Positions 49,360-60,279 of a DNA stretch of 64,000 nucleotides are shown here, in pieces. The DNA lies in NCBI GenBank assembly GCA_023512835.1, contig CM042085.1:839989-903988 (forward strand), given 5' to 3'. Within the stretch, counting starts at the first letter, position 1. Every line of letters starts with the position of its first letter. Position numbers and translations under genes: made by a program. A model generated the notes under the pieces. That model was given only the letters and a program-made list of their open reading frames with translations. It ran no database searches and had not been told where the DNA came from. The DNA comes from Taxillus chinensis (taxonomy: Eukaryota > Streptophyta > Magnoliopsida > Santalales > Loranthaceae).

Positions 49360-49655
49360 TCTATCGTCCCCTGCAAGAAGATCACCGGCCACTGGCCCAA
49401 GCTGTCCCCCCCCCCCCCCCCCCCCCACATCAGCTAACTCGTCAAGCAGTCCCTCATCGAAAGCATCAACACCGAGCACGGGGTCGTATGTTGTTCTCCA
49501 ACCATGCATGATCCCAATTCCCACCAGCTCTCCGTCGTCCTCCTATGCCAGAAGATCACTAGCCACTGGCCCAAGCTGTCCCCCACATCCGCCAACTCTT
49601 CAAGCAGTCCCACATCAAAAGCATCACCACCGAGCCCAAGTTGTCCCTCCCACAA
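49360..49655 (+). repeat. Tandem duplication with a 21-base poly-C tract
   Basis: A unit holding AAGATCAC, GCCACTGGCCCAAGCTGTCC and TCAAGCAGTCCC occurs at about 49360-49493 and again at 49534-49651, offset by about 174 bp. In copy 1 the CCCCC of copy 2 has expanded to 21 C (49406-49426). The block is GC-rich in AT-rich DNA and may be a remnant of coding sequence, but no family is recognisable. Confidence 0.75.
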
Positions 49656-50166
49656 TATTGGTTTTAAATGCAATTTTTGCCTATTCCAAATGCAAATAAA
49701 ATCCTTTATTTTCATGAATATATTTATAATTACTAAAAAAACTTGTTAAATAATTCTTATTTATATTTCATTTTATTTTGATGTTAATTTCATTCTCCAT
49801 AAGTTCAATTGCATCTACATAAGTTTCAAAATATATCAATCCCATATCACTGCTTTTATTACTCGTGATCAAAACTTCCAAAACAAAATCAAACATTTTT
49901 ACCTAACATCGTGTTTTTAAAATTAAAGTTTTTTTTGTCTGCGGGAGCCATTAATATTTTGAGTTTGAAATATTAGTAGTTTTGTTTGTTTTAAAACAGA
50001 GCCAACAAGGTCCCTACTCCCAACCCAAAAACCAACGAGCGTTGAAAGGCGCTATTGGGTGTTTATTGGTTTTCAAATAATAGCTCTCGCATCAGCACTC
50101 AGCAGGGACTTTGGGGGTCCGCTGCGCTGAAAAGTGAAAATGTCGAATATATATAAATATATATGT

Positions 50167-50190
50167 AGAGAGAGAGAGAGAGAGAGAGAG
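50167..50190 (+). repeat. (GA)n tract upstream of the PIN gene
   Basis: A GA-dinucleotide run about 0.55 kb before the PIN start codon. The following 250 bases are CT-rich. The region is probably PIN 5' UTR or proximal promoter. Confidence 0.8.
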
Positions 50191-50691
50191 AAGCGAGGAA
50201 GAGAATCTCGAAGCCCTTCGCTTACACTCTCTGCCTCTTGCTTTAATCTTTGTTCTCACCGATGCTCCCTCCTCTTCCCCTCTCACACGCAGTCTCCAGA
50301 CACCTCTGTTTCTAACTTTTCCTCTCTCTCTCTCTCTCTGCTCTTCATATCCTCTGCTTTCCCCTCTCACGCCTCTGCTTCAGTGGTTCTGCCTCTGTTT
50401 TTGTATTAGATTATAGTGAGTGTAATGCAGCCTTTTCTTTTATTTCCCTTAGCTTTTTCCTCTTTTCTCTTTCCCATCTGAAATACAGCTTAAAAGGCCA
50501 CCAAAAGGGGTAGGCTTTTAAGCTGGAATGCTTTTGTTTCCCCCACTCTCTCCCTCGCTCCCATAGAACATGGTTTAAAATGGTCGTGAGTTTGAGTTAG
50601 TTTGATCTCTAATCTGATACGGGACTCGTTCTAGACTAGAAAACTACAAGTGTTCATCTCTAAGGCCAACTACATTTCCTCAGCACCAGTA

Positions 50692-50731
50692 AGAGAGAGA
50701 GAGAAGAAGAAGAAGAAGAAGAAGAAGAAGA
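50692..50731 (+). promoter_or_regulatory. Purine-rich (GA/GAA) leader immediately before the PIN start
   Basis: Alternating GA, then about nine GAA triplets, run directly into the ATG at 50732. Purine-rich leaders are common in plant genes. This one is variable-length microsatellite sequence. Confidence 0.6.
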
Positions 50732-53105
50732 ATGATCAGTCTCATTGACCTGTACCATGTATTGACGGCGGTGGTGCCGTTATACGTGGCGATGATTTTA
50801 GCGTACGGGTCGGTGAAGTGGTGGAAGATCTTCACACCCGACCAGTGCTCCGGTATCAACCGCTTCGTGGCCCTGTTCGCGGTCCCACTCCTCTCCTTCC
50901 ATTTCATCTCCACAAACGACCCGTACGCCATGAACTACCGCTTCATCGCCGCCGACACCCTCCAGAAAGTGATGGTCCTGGCCGCCCTGGGCTTGTGGTC
51001 ACGCGCCTCCGCGCGCGGCTCCTTGGACTGGTCCATCACCCTCTTCTCGCTGTCGACCCTCCCCAACACCCTGGTGATGGGCATCCCACTCCTGAAGGGC
51101 ATGTACGGCGTGGCCTCGGGGACACTCATGGTCCAGATCGTGGTCCTCCAGTGCATCATCTGGTACACCCTCATGCTCTTCCTCTTCGAGTACCGCGGTG
51201 CCAGGCTCCTCATCGGGGAACAGTTCCCCGACACCGCCGGCTCCATTATCTCCTTCCGAGTCGATTCCGACATCATATCCCTCGACGGCAAGGAACCCCT
51301 CGAGACCCAGGCCGAGGTCGGCGGTGACGGCAAGCTCCACGTCACCGTCCGCAAGTCCGCAAGCTCCCGCTCCGAGATTTTCTCCCGCCGATCCCACGGC
51401 GGAGGAGCGTCCCTCACCCCCCGTCCCTCCAACCTCACCAACGCCGAGATCTACTCGCTGCAGTCGTCCCGGAACCCCACGCCCCGGGGTTCCAGCTTCA
51501 ACCACACCGATTTCTACTCCATCATGAACGGGAAGGGGGTGGTCAGCCCACGGCAGTCTAATTCTACCAACCTGGGGTGGGATGAGGAGTCTGCCGGAGG
51601 TCCTCCCGGGGCCGGGACTCATCTCGGCCGCGTTAACGGAGCCGGCGGAGTGTACCCGGCACCGCCAAGCGCCGGAATGTTTTCACCGGTGTCTGGTCCC
51701 GGAGCGGGGGCTAAGAGGAAGCCTAATGGCGTTGGTGATGGGAATAATAAGGACCTCCACATGTTTGTGTGGAGCTCGAGCGCGTCGCCGGTGTCAGAAG
51801 GTGGGATGCATGTCTTCAGGGCAGGGGAGTACGGCAATGATCACCCGAAAGGTGGTGTTCGTATGTTTGTATTTTGGTTCTTACTCAGAGCATTTTGTGG
51901 CATCTGAAGCTTTATGTTTTTGGTATCAATACGTGAATGAATGTGTTGTTTATGTTATGGATGTAGCCTATGATGAGTACGGCCGTGAAGATCACTATAC
52001 CTTTGGGAACAGGCAGGCGGCGAATGGAGCGGAGCAGGAAGGGCCGCGGCTGTCCAAGCTTGGCTCCAGCTCCACTACAGAGCTCCGCCCCAAAACCGTC
52101 GCTGCAGTGGTGTCGCAGCCGACTACAATGCCTCCGGCGAGTGTCATGACCAGGCTAATTTTGATCATGGTGTGGAGGAAACTAATCAGGAACCCAAACA
52201 CCTATTCCAGCCTCATCGGTCTCACTTGGTCGCTTGTTTCATTCAAGTAAGGCTGCCATATGTATACGAACTAGTGAACTACACATACGGGTTCTTGGCC
52301 TATATATATATATATATAATATAATATTTGTTTCTGATCGATCGTTGCAAACACCTACAGATGGAACCTCACAATGCCAGCGATTATTGCCGAGTCCATT
52401 GCCATCCTATCCAGAACGGGTCTAGGAATGGCCATGTTTAGCCTGGGTACGTACATGCACATACACATACACAAAATTGCAGAACTTGCTTTACCTCCAC
52501 CATAATTAATTAATGTCATAATTGATGACTTATTAGGAAAATCAATCAATCAATCACGTACTGCCTGCAATGCAGGTTTGTTCATGGCATTGCAGCCGAG
52601 AATCATAGCCTGTGGGAATTCCGTCGCTGCATTTGCAATGGGCGTTCGGTTTTTGGTTGGTCCGGCTATCATGGCTGCTGCTTCCATCATGGTTGGACTG
52701 AGGGGAGTTCTGTTACACATTGCCATTGTACAGGTGCACCTCCTACGATCCTATCTACTTTCTCCCATATATATATATATATAATTTGTTTCTGGTCTAA
52801 CAAGATATACTATTTTATTTTATTTTTTTGGGGTCTTTTTCAGGCAGCTCTGCCGCAAGGCATCGTGCCCTTTGTTTTTGCCAAAGAATACAATGTGCAT
52901 CCTGATATACTTAGCACGGGGTGAGAATCCAAAAAACGCCTCTCTTTTATTTTTTGGTCAGATCTCCCCATCTCGATTCTGTTACGTACATTTACCTGCT
53001 TTACTTATGAAATTTTGGGAATAACGTTGTGTTTGCAGGGTTATATTTGGGATGCTGATAGCGTTGCCCATAACGCTAGTGTACTACATTTTTATGGGAC
53101 TATGA
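50732..53105 (+). CDS. PIN auxin efflux carrier, PIN1-like, long-loop type
   Basis: Plasma-membrane carrier exporting indole-3-acetic acid; its polar location sets the direction of auxin flow. Six exons: 50732-51860, 51967-52246, 52361-52446, 52576-52733, 52844-52920, 53039-53105; 598 residues. Five N-terminal membrane segments ([39 protein letters not shown]) precede a long cytosolic loop of about 270 residues, then five C-terminal segments ([35 protein letters not shown]). PIN1-type signatures include [20 protein letters not shown], the [20 protein letters not shown] stretch and [14 protein letters not shown]. Kinase-target motifs TPRPS233 and TPRGS254 are present; the third is SPRQS276. 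The donor at the end of exon 1 is ambiguous: C|GTATGT (used here) or, 9 bp upstream, G|GTGTTC. Exon 1 is strikingly GC-rich compared with the rest. Confidence 0.97.
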
Positions 53106-53560
53106 ACAACGCCAAGGAAAGATTATGGAAGCAAAGCTGCAAAGATGATGGGGGGCGATCTCTGACTGGCTCTTTTTTTTTTTTTTTTTTGATTAAGTAC
53201 GAGCTAGCTATCGTTGAATGGCTTCCCTATTCTTGAAAAGTCTGAAGGAGAAGACCAAAGGCGACCATAAATTGAAAAATCTGACCGTCGGAGCTGGAAT
53301 TGCATGTCTTTTTTTGGTTCCCCTCTTTTTTTCTTTTTCTGGTTGGTCTTTAAGAAAATGAATCCCTCCTCGTGTCTTCATTTTTTTTTTAATCTACCTC
53401 TTAACCTCTGTTTTTTTTTTTTTTGCAAGAAAATGAAAATGAACCCCTCGCCGTGGCATTTTCCTTTTTCTTTTTTTATCCTTTTATTATTATATATCAT
53501 GTGAAAAATAATAAAAATAAAAAATTAATTTTATATTTGTTTTAAAAAAGTTTTTAAATT
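53106..53560 (+). other. PIN gene 3' UTR and flank
   Basis: Follows the TGA at 53103-53105. It holds three long T-runs (about 53172-53190, 53381-53391, 53411-53424) and a loose repeat of AAGAAAATGAA..CCCCTC. The exact transcript end is unknown. Confidence 0.5.
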
Positions 53561-54032
53561 ACGTCATGTCAATCCAAATGTGATAATTAACACACCAAAT
53601 TCATGAAGAAGAGCTGTCTGTACTGTAGTGTTAGTTGTGGGAAACAAATAAATACCCCGTTTTTATTAATTTGGGTGCAGCAAAACCGAACCCAATTTTC
53701 GATTATTTTGTTTGTACCCACCGTCCTCGAATCGGACGAAAGCATTGCAAGAAAATAGAGGGGCGGGCGGTGTTGGCCCATTTGTAATTGTAGGGCCTCG
53801 AAAGAACTACAAGACAAGGAGGCAGTAGGGGTGTACTGTGTAGGCGTAGTAGCCCACGTCGTAGCCACACCCTCTGGACCCTACAGTGAATGCCGCAGAC
53901 CTGCTGCCCTATTCGGCTACTCCTTCCTTCCTCGAGCTTCGTACGTAATTTTAACCCACGTACTATTTGTTATAATTTCTTCACGAGTACATATAAAATG
54001 ACCCCCAAATGGGACTGCTGTTTATATCAAAT
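53561..54032. other. Intergenic DNA of mixed composition
   Basis: The stretch 53640-53900 is less AT-rich than its surroundings and contains a 93-residue minus-strand frame with no recognisable domain. No gene is called. Confidence 0.4.
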
Positions 54033-54220
54033 CATCTGTATCACTAACGCTGCTATAAATAATATTTATTTTGGGCTACGTGAACATCACTGTATTATTT
54101 CTTCATTTTTTTTTAAGTATTATTTTGGATTACCAAATCAACAGTATCACTAATGCTGGTATAAATATTTCTTTATTTTGGGCTATATACGTGAACACAA
54201 GTGTACTATTTCTTTTTTTT
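54033..54220. repeat. Imperfect tandem duplication, period about 110 bp
   Basis: GTATCACTAACGCTGCTATA..TTTTGGGCTACGTGAACA at 54038-54086 recurs as GTATCACTAATGCTGGTATA..TTTTGGGCTATATACGTGAACA from about 54144. Both copies are followed by TGTAYTATTTCTT and a T-run. Confidence 0.75.
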
Positions 54221-56890
54221 TTTATATTTCTCAGGATTATAAAATTTTAATAAATTAACAATTATTTTATTATTACTGCAATCATAAATGTAACATTTAT
54301 AATAAATTTTGATGGTGTTTGACACGTGTTTTGTGTTTTAACAAATATTATAGCTGCGGGAAATGAGAGCAGACTTGTTGGGCTAGAGAGAGGCAGCAAG
54401 AAATAATCTCAACAGAGGTTATATGGTTTGCTTTTTTCCATAGAACCTGAAATACCTAATGTCAGCACAAATCCATTACCCAAACATACAAGCCATTATC
54501 CAAACATACAAGCCAGTGAAGCGAGAAGTAACTAGTAAAGGTGGAGGAGGAGATTCATGATGTCTTTGGGTGTTTGGTGGGGACTGATTATTTTTCTTTC
54601 CATTTGTGAAACTTGAAAGCACTAAACGTGTATGTAATACTTGTCATCTAATTGTCTACTCTCGTTGTATGGGCTACAAAGCCTAATGGGAGTGTATCAA
54701 ACAAAAAAAAAAATCTAAATTGACTATGATTAACTCTAACATGAACAAAAAATAAAAAAAATCATACAACCTAGAGATCTTTTTATCACATTAAGATTAA
54801 AACTTTATACAAATCTTTTATCTAAGTGACTTGAGAAAAACCTTGATCATTTGAAGTAAATAGATATCATATTTACTATTCTGAAACATTATTGTTGTAG
54901 TCCCATTGATTCTTATTAATGTTATCTTCAAATTGCCTAATCCATATATAGTTCACCCTATGATAGTTAAAGAAAAGTCAAATTTTGTCCATAAACTCTA
55001 CTTTGAGGTGGTTTTTGTAATATAATGCTCTTATTAGGAGAGTTTGAGTTTTGTTAAGCCTCTAATCAGAGCAATTTCATGTTAATGGGTCAATAATCCT
55101 TTGGGTCAATTTGAAAAACAAAAATAAGAGAAAAAATTTGAAGGAGAAATACATTGGGGAAGCAAAAATATAAAAGAGAAAAAATAAATAAATAATAAGA
55201 GGAAAAAAAGTCTTGCAATTATTACAATAACGACACTACCATACAAGGGAGTTTTATTTTATGTAGTTCTCCTACTAACAAGAAATAACAAAAAGTTAAC
55301 TTAAGAAGTACAGTTTATCATAGAATTAATTCGATTCTTTTATGTTCATTGATAAATCAAAAAAGCATAAGTTTGCATACAGTCTTAACATTTTAAAGTG
55401 TCATTAGTATTATTTTAATTAACCTTTCATTAAAAATGGTAATTTACTATAAGTTAACTCTCAATTAAGTTTTTAATATTTAAAATGTAATACTTTTAGA
55501 GGTAGCCTAATTTAAAAAATATATACTATATATAATTTTATATCAAAAATTTTAATTAATATAAATATGATTGTAACATATATTTAAAAAGTTAAATATA
55601 TAACTCATAACGAGATATTGTAAATCATTTATAAACTATTAATTTTGTATAAAAATATATATTATAATAGATATTTTAAAGAATAAAATTAATATTTTAT
55701 GAAAAAAGCTATGTAAACAGTGAATAAGATTTATATACTATTTTATTCATACCAATTCATTCGCTATATACGTATATAATGAAGCATGTCCATATATTAT
55801 TTATGATTAAATATAATCATATAAACTAAAAAAAATCTTACATTATTTAGCATAATATATTAATGCATATTAGTTTTAACGAATAACTACAATATTGCTA
55901 TATGTAAATATAAAAGAAAAATAGGCGTCACAAACGTATGTTTTTTAAATAAAAATAATAAGACCCGTATAATAATTATTAGAAATCCATGCCAATATTT
56001 CCTCATCCATTCCGTTGTAATAGTTTCCTAAATTATCTTTATATACTTGCACTAGTTTTATTTTAATCTTTAAAATGTTACTTTCGGACAAAGTGAGCCA
56101 CCACCCACCAGACATCAAAGCCTTGCACACTTCCTGGGTTGCTACATTAAAAAAAAAAAACAAGCATTTATATAAGAATAAACCTGAGATTTGTTTTTAT
56201 TTTTTATTTTTTATTTATTAATATTATATTTAACTTGAACCGCCTGATTTCAAATTCCCCACCATATCGACCGTATAAATACGACATACTGGTGCGGTCT
56301 CCTACTCTCCTTCGAAAATAAATGCCGAAATAAAGGAAAACGTAAAGAAATACGAAAAATATCTGTCAGAAGAAAATTAGACTTTTCCTTTTTCTTTTTT
56401 CATCATGCTATCGAAAGCTGTACCCTCCTCAGTCAATGCATGCTCAGTTTGAGACTTGAGTACAGCTGCTACATATAATTATAATAAATTTCCTCAAAAC
56501 GTTTTTTAAAAAATCCTATTAAATATAGGAAATTAAAAGAATTTCATCATTCTCTCACGACCACGGACCACCCCACCATCTACAGTGTAGCAGTGCCGCT
56601 TTTTGTTTTTAAATCCTATATCAAAGCGTGCAAGTGCATCAACAATAAACGAGTCCATGGCACAAGCTTTAGCGATTCGGCACTCATTCCCTCAACCGAT
56701 TGATTTTGAGTTAATATGACACCATGCGCAATTTTAAGAGTTTTTTTTTTACTTATTTCACAATTTTAATTCCACTAATTATTTCTATTTTTAATTAAAA
56801 TAATAATTATTTTATTTGATTTTAACTTTTTTATATTTTTATATAAACTAAACAAGCATATAATAAATAAATTTTTTTTCGTCAAAGGAT
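54221..56890. other. AT-rich intergenic DNA
   Basis: A small direct repeat (CCAAACATACAAGCCA twice) is at 54479-54514. Otherwise the sequence is AT-rich. No gene was seen. Confidence 0.5.
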
Positions 56891-56899
56891 CATGTGACG

Positions 56900-57235
56900 T
56901 GGATGCGAGTTTGGTGTGAATGAGCCCTGCGGATATTAATAATTATGCTATTAAAATAATATTTATTTTAAAAATTAATCGTTAAATTAAATATTTATAT
57001 TATGTATATCATTGAATATTTAAATAAATAAATTTACTGGGAAAAAATTGTTTATTTAAATTTTAAATTATTTTAATTAAATTTACACAAGTAACTGTTT
57101 TATATCATAAAATTTAAAATAATATGAATATTTAATTTAATGTTTTATTTTTAAAATAAATATTATTTAAATAGTATAATTATTAATATTTGGACGGTGC
57201 GCATTTTTTGTTCATCTGCACTAAACTCGCGTCCG
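56900..57235. mobile_element. 336-bp foldback (long inverted repeat) element with a candidate 7-bp target duplication
   Basis: Nearly the whole element is palindromic. Left arm: GGATGCGAGTTTGGTGTGAA, then ATATTAATAATTATGCTATT and AATAATATTTATTTTAAAAA. Right arm, read on the minus strand: GGACGCGAGTTTAGTGCAGA, then ATATTAATAATTATACTATT and AATAATATTTATTTTAAAAA. Flanks on both sides are TGTGACG (56893-56899 and 57236-57242), which fits a target-site duplication. Non-autonomous; no coding sequence. Mutator-like or hAT-like by duplication length, family not settled. Confidence 0.8.
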
Positions 57236-57242
57236 TGTGACG

Positions 57243-57727
57243 CCCTCAATAGTCAATATGGAAATGATGTTTGAAGACCGTCATGATGGGAAATGATGTC
57301 TTCCAAGTCGGTCGGACTTCAAAGTTCACATGTATGTTATCATTATTTTATTTTAAGCCGTAAATATATACATACTGTTGGTCCACACCTCCGCCAGGCC
57401 CAATAAATACCCTGGAGTTGGTGTTTTCCGAGCCATTGAATTAGCTAATAAAAGCGACCAAATCAAGTAAATTGGGCTAACATTATGGGCCGGGCCTAAA
57501 CAAATATCCAATTACACAGTGGACGACGTACACCCATTAAACCGGTCCGAGACCATTGTAGTCCCGGAACGGACAAAACAGGTACAATAAACAACAAGTC
57601 AATGCTTCAACAGTCAACAACAGCGACCAAATCATAATATTCGATAAGATAAGCTCACCGGCACAGTAGAGTGCTCGCCAGTCACCACCATACGAGTGAA
57701 GACAAAGCGGAAGCACACGTACGTGTT
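57243..57727 (+). other. 5' flank of the bHLH gene
   Basis: About 0.5 kb of moderate composition upstream of the start at 57728. It has several GGCCC/GGGCC words and ACACGTACGTGT, which carries ACGT cores, at about 57715-57726 just before the ATG. It is the likely promoter and leader. Confidence 0.4.
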
Positions 57728-57943
57728 ATGCTGCCCCAAACTGCGTCGCCTGAGGGCACCCAAACCCGCCGCTTCCTCGACGACATACCCCCTTGGGAAC
57801 CGCCGGTAGCTGCGGAGACGCCCGAAGCTCGAGCCCTGGCGGCGTCGAGGAATCACAAGGAAGCCGAGAAACGGAGACGACAGAGAATCAACTCCCACCT
57901 CGATCGCCTTCGCACCCTCCTCTCCTGCAACTCCAAGGTTATC

Positions 57944-58021
<78 letters not shown>

Positions 58022-58721
58022 AGAGATTTCCAATTTCCTGCAATCTGTAATTTGATTTTCTAGAGAAAACGTGTTTTTTTTTTCTTTTGGTTTTGTTTGA
58101 AGCTTTTGTGAGTAAATTAATATATCAACCATTTATGGCATGTTTTCCAGCTTATTCCTATGTCGATCACTTTTAAGAATATATAGAATAGACATGCTAT
58201 TCCACACACACACACACACACACACAGAAGAGCTTGTTCCCTATGTTTGGTATGTTTTAAACTTACGATTATAATTATTTTATTTTTCTTAGACGGACAA
58301 GGCCTCGCTCTTAGCGAAGGCGATACAGCGCGTGAAAGAGCTGCAAGGACAGGCATCGGAGATCACGCGCCTCGAAATCGCCCCTTCGGACACCGACGAG
58401 ATCACCGTGGTCTCTGGGGATGACACCTGCAGTGGGCTGTTGTCGACGACGTTGTACAAGGCGTCTCTATGCTGCGAGGACCGGTCGGGTCTCGTTTCGG
58501 ACATAAACGAGACGCTGAGGTCTTTGCACCTGAAAGCCTTGAAGGTGGAGATGGCCACGGTGGGAGGTCGGATGCGAAACGTGATGGTCGTCGCCGGAGA
58601 TGGAGGCGACGGCGCTGGGCATGCGGACATGTCTGTCAATGTCTTGCAGAATGCGTTCAAGCCGTTACTAGAGGAGTCTTCTGCCGCGGGCAACCATCGG
58701 CTCAAAAGGCAACGTCTTTAG
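57728..58721 (+). CDS. bHLH transcription factor with C-terminal ACT-like domain (bHLH30/32/51/106/107 group)
   Basis: Predicted nuclear DNA-binding factor of 212 residues in two exons, 57728-57937 and 58293-58721. The basic region and first helix read RNHKEAEKRRRQRINSHLDR (41-60), with the His-Glu-Arg set used to contact E-box DNA. The second helix follows as TDKASLLAKAIQRVKEL (71-87). The intron sits exactly between NSK and TDK, the conserved position for this group. Residues about 112-165 (LYKASLCCEDRSGLVSDINE and onward) form an ACT-like dimerisation domain. This architecture fits the group that includes TMO5-like and AIG1 proteins; a closer orthologue cannot be chosen by eye. ATG 57728 is the first in-frame ATG. 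The TAG stop ends at 58721. Confidence 0.96.
57947..58017 (+). repeat. (CT)n microsatellite in the bHLH intron
   Basis: About 71 bases of uninterrupted TC dinucleotides, starting ten bases inside the intron. A (CA)n run of about 24 bases follows at 58203-58226 in the same intron. Confidence 0.97.
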
Positions 58722-59340
58722 TGGCATATTTAAGAGTTAATGACAACATATTGTTTGTTTGTGGAATTGTGTCACTGTCTTGTTAAGATCGAAGGAAAAC
58801 CATACGACACCGCCAGCAAATATGAGAGAAAGAGAATCATGCTATCATATGAGGAGGGGTCATATACATTAATATATAGGCCCTCTTCTTCTAACATCCG
58901 TCTTGCAAATTTCAGTTACACAGGGCCGTGTGTGTGTGTCTATATAAACACGTACAAACGCCCTTTTCTTCAAATGTCCTAAGTGCCATCTAACAAGGTT
59001 CCGTATTCAGTTTTTATCTCCATACTGTTATAGTAGCCTTGTAATATACTTTGCTTATGCAGAAGATCTAGCCACTGTATTTTGCTTCTTTGTCTTCCAC
59101 GAATTTAGTGATTCTCCTAGTTTAATGCTGAACCCTTCAACAGACCTTTTGCACTCATGGGTTATGTGGCCCAATCTGAATCACAATACGCAACCAAGTT
59201 CCCTGATTTTCTTGGTTACATCAATAATCCTCGGCCTAGTTTTAATGCTACTTATCTGATGATCTGACTACCTTTAAGGCTGCTTCCATATGAACCCTTT
59301 TGGGTTTATGAATATACTAACTGAGATTTTGAACTACATA
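58722..59340 (+). other. bHLH 3' UTR and downstream region
   Basis: Mixed composition, no gene. A likely 3' UTR of a few hundred bases. Confidence 0.4.
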
Positions 59341-59357
59341 AGAAATATCATGACGTC

Positions 59358-59461
59358 GATGCAGCGGCTGTATCAATTCCTCACCTCAACAACCCATCGA
59401 AATATTGGGGACCTTGGATTTCCAACATAGATTGGAATATTACTGGTACAGCCGCTGCATC
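59358..59461. repeat. Foldback of unknown role
   Basis: GATGCAGCGGCTGTA (59358-59372) and its perfect reverse complement TACAGCCGCTGCATC (59447-59461) are 74 bp apart. The arms are GC-rich for the region. The stem could form in a transcript. It does not match a microRNA family that I recognise. Confidence 0.55.
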
Positions 59462-59479
59462 ATAATTCCTGCATGTCTT

Positions 59480-60130
59480 CCTTTTCTGTAATTTCGTCAT
59501 CAAATTTTGCTGCAGTATGTCTAGAATGTTGCTCCAAAGGAACCCCGCCAAGCTTGAATCTGAAATTAATTTTGAAGCATACTTCCTTTAGTTTAATGCA
59601 ATTCCTTGTTTTGACCTGGCCACTTAAATACCTAGGAAAAACCTCTAACTCTCATAGATCCTTTATTGTATTGTGTGAACTACTTATTTAAGCCATCGTT
59701 CACCTCTCTAGCTAGTTCATATCCATGCCATCTCCGTGACCAAGAGATCATCCGCGTATACGATTATGAAAACCACATGACCCCTCTTTCCCTTTTTATA
59801 AACAAAGGAATGGTATACTTTGAACAAATCCAAAATTAACTAGAGCTTTTGTCATTCATTGGTATTTCATTGTCTTCAGCCCATATGATTTGAGCAATCC
59901 TCAACATTACTGATTCTGATTCAAGAGGTAACTGCATGTATACTTAATATCACCCGGTAAGAAAAAGTATCGTAGACAACCATTTGAAACAGTAGCTAGT
60001 TGTTCATGGCAGCAATAGCAATAACAGTTGTGTTAGGATAATTGCCATTTCGACATTAGGTTAAAAAGTTTCAGAAAAATCAATGCCTCCTGTTTGATTA
60101 CCTGCAAGCCGAGCTTTTGCGCGAGCACTA
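59480..60130 (-). mobile_element. Decayed Ty1/copia reverse transcriptase relic
   Basis: On the minus strand the sequence at about 59740-59780 reads VFIIVYADDLLVT, the active-site box of copia reverse transcriptase. Upstream pieces (near 60080-60130) read ARLAGNQTGGIDFSETF, the preceding conserved block. Many stops and frame changes show it is dead. No LTRs were identified. Confidence 0.75.
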
Positions 60131-60279
60131 AAGTCCGCATTAATTAATTCAGCTAATTTTTATAAGCATTTATCTTTAACTAGTCATATATTGTTTAGTT
60201 GTGTGTATGTATGTATAGTCTCGTTGATTCTGGAATTAATGTTATTCATAGTTATCGATGAGTCTGCAAAATTAAGGTA

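Noticed and set aside
49198..49749. Overlapping frames around the tandem repeat
   Set aside because: The frames are interrupted by the C-run and repeat boundaries; no family could be recognised.
50818..51622. Long frames in other phases and antisense within PIN exon 1
   Set aside because: Shadows of the GC-rich PIN coding sequence.
53587..53868. 93-residue minus-strand frame after the PIN gene
   Set aside because: No recognisable motif and no conserved context.
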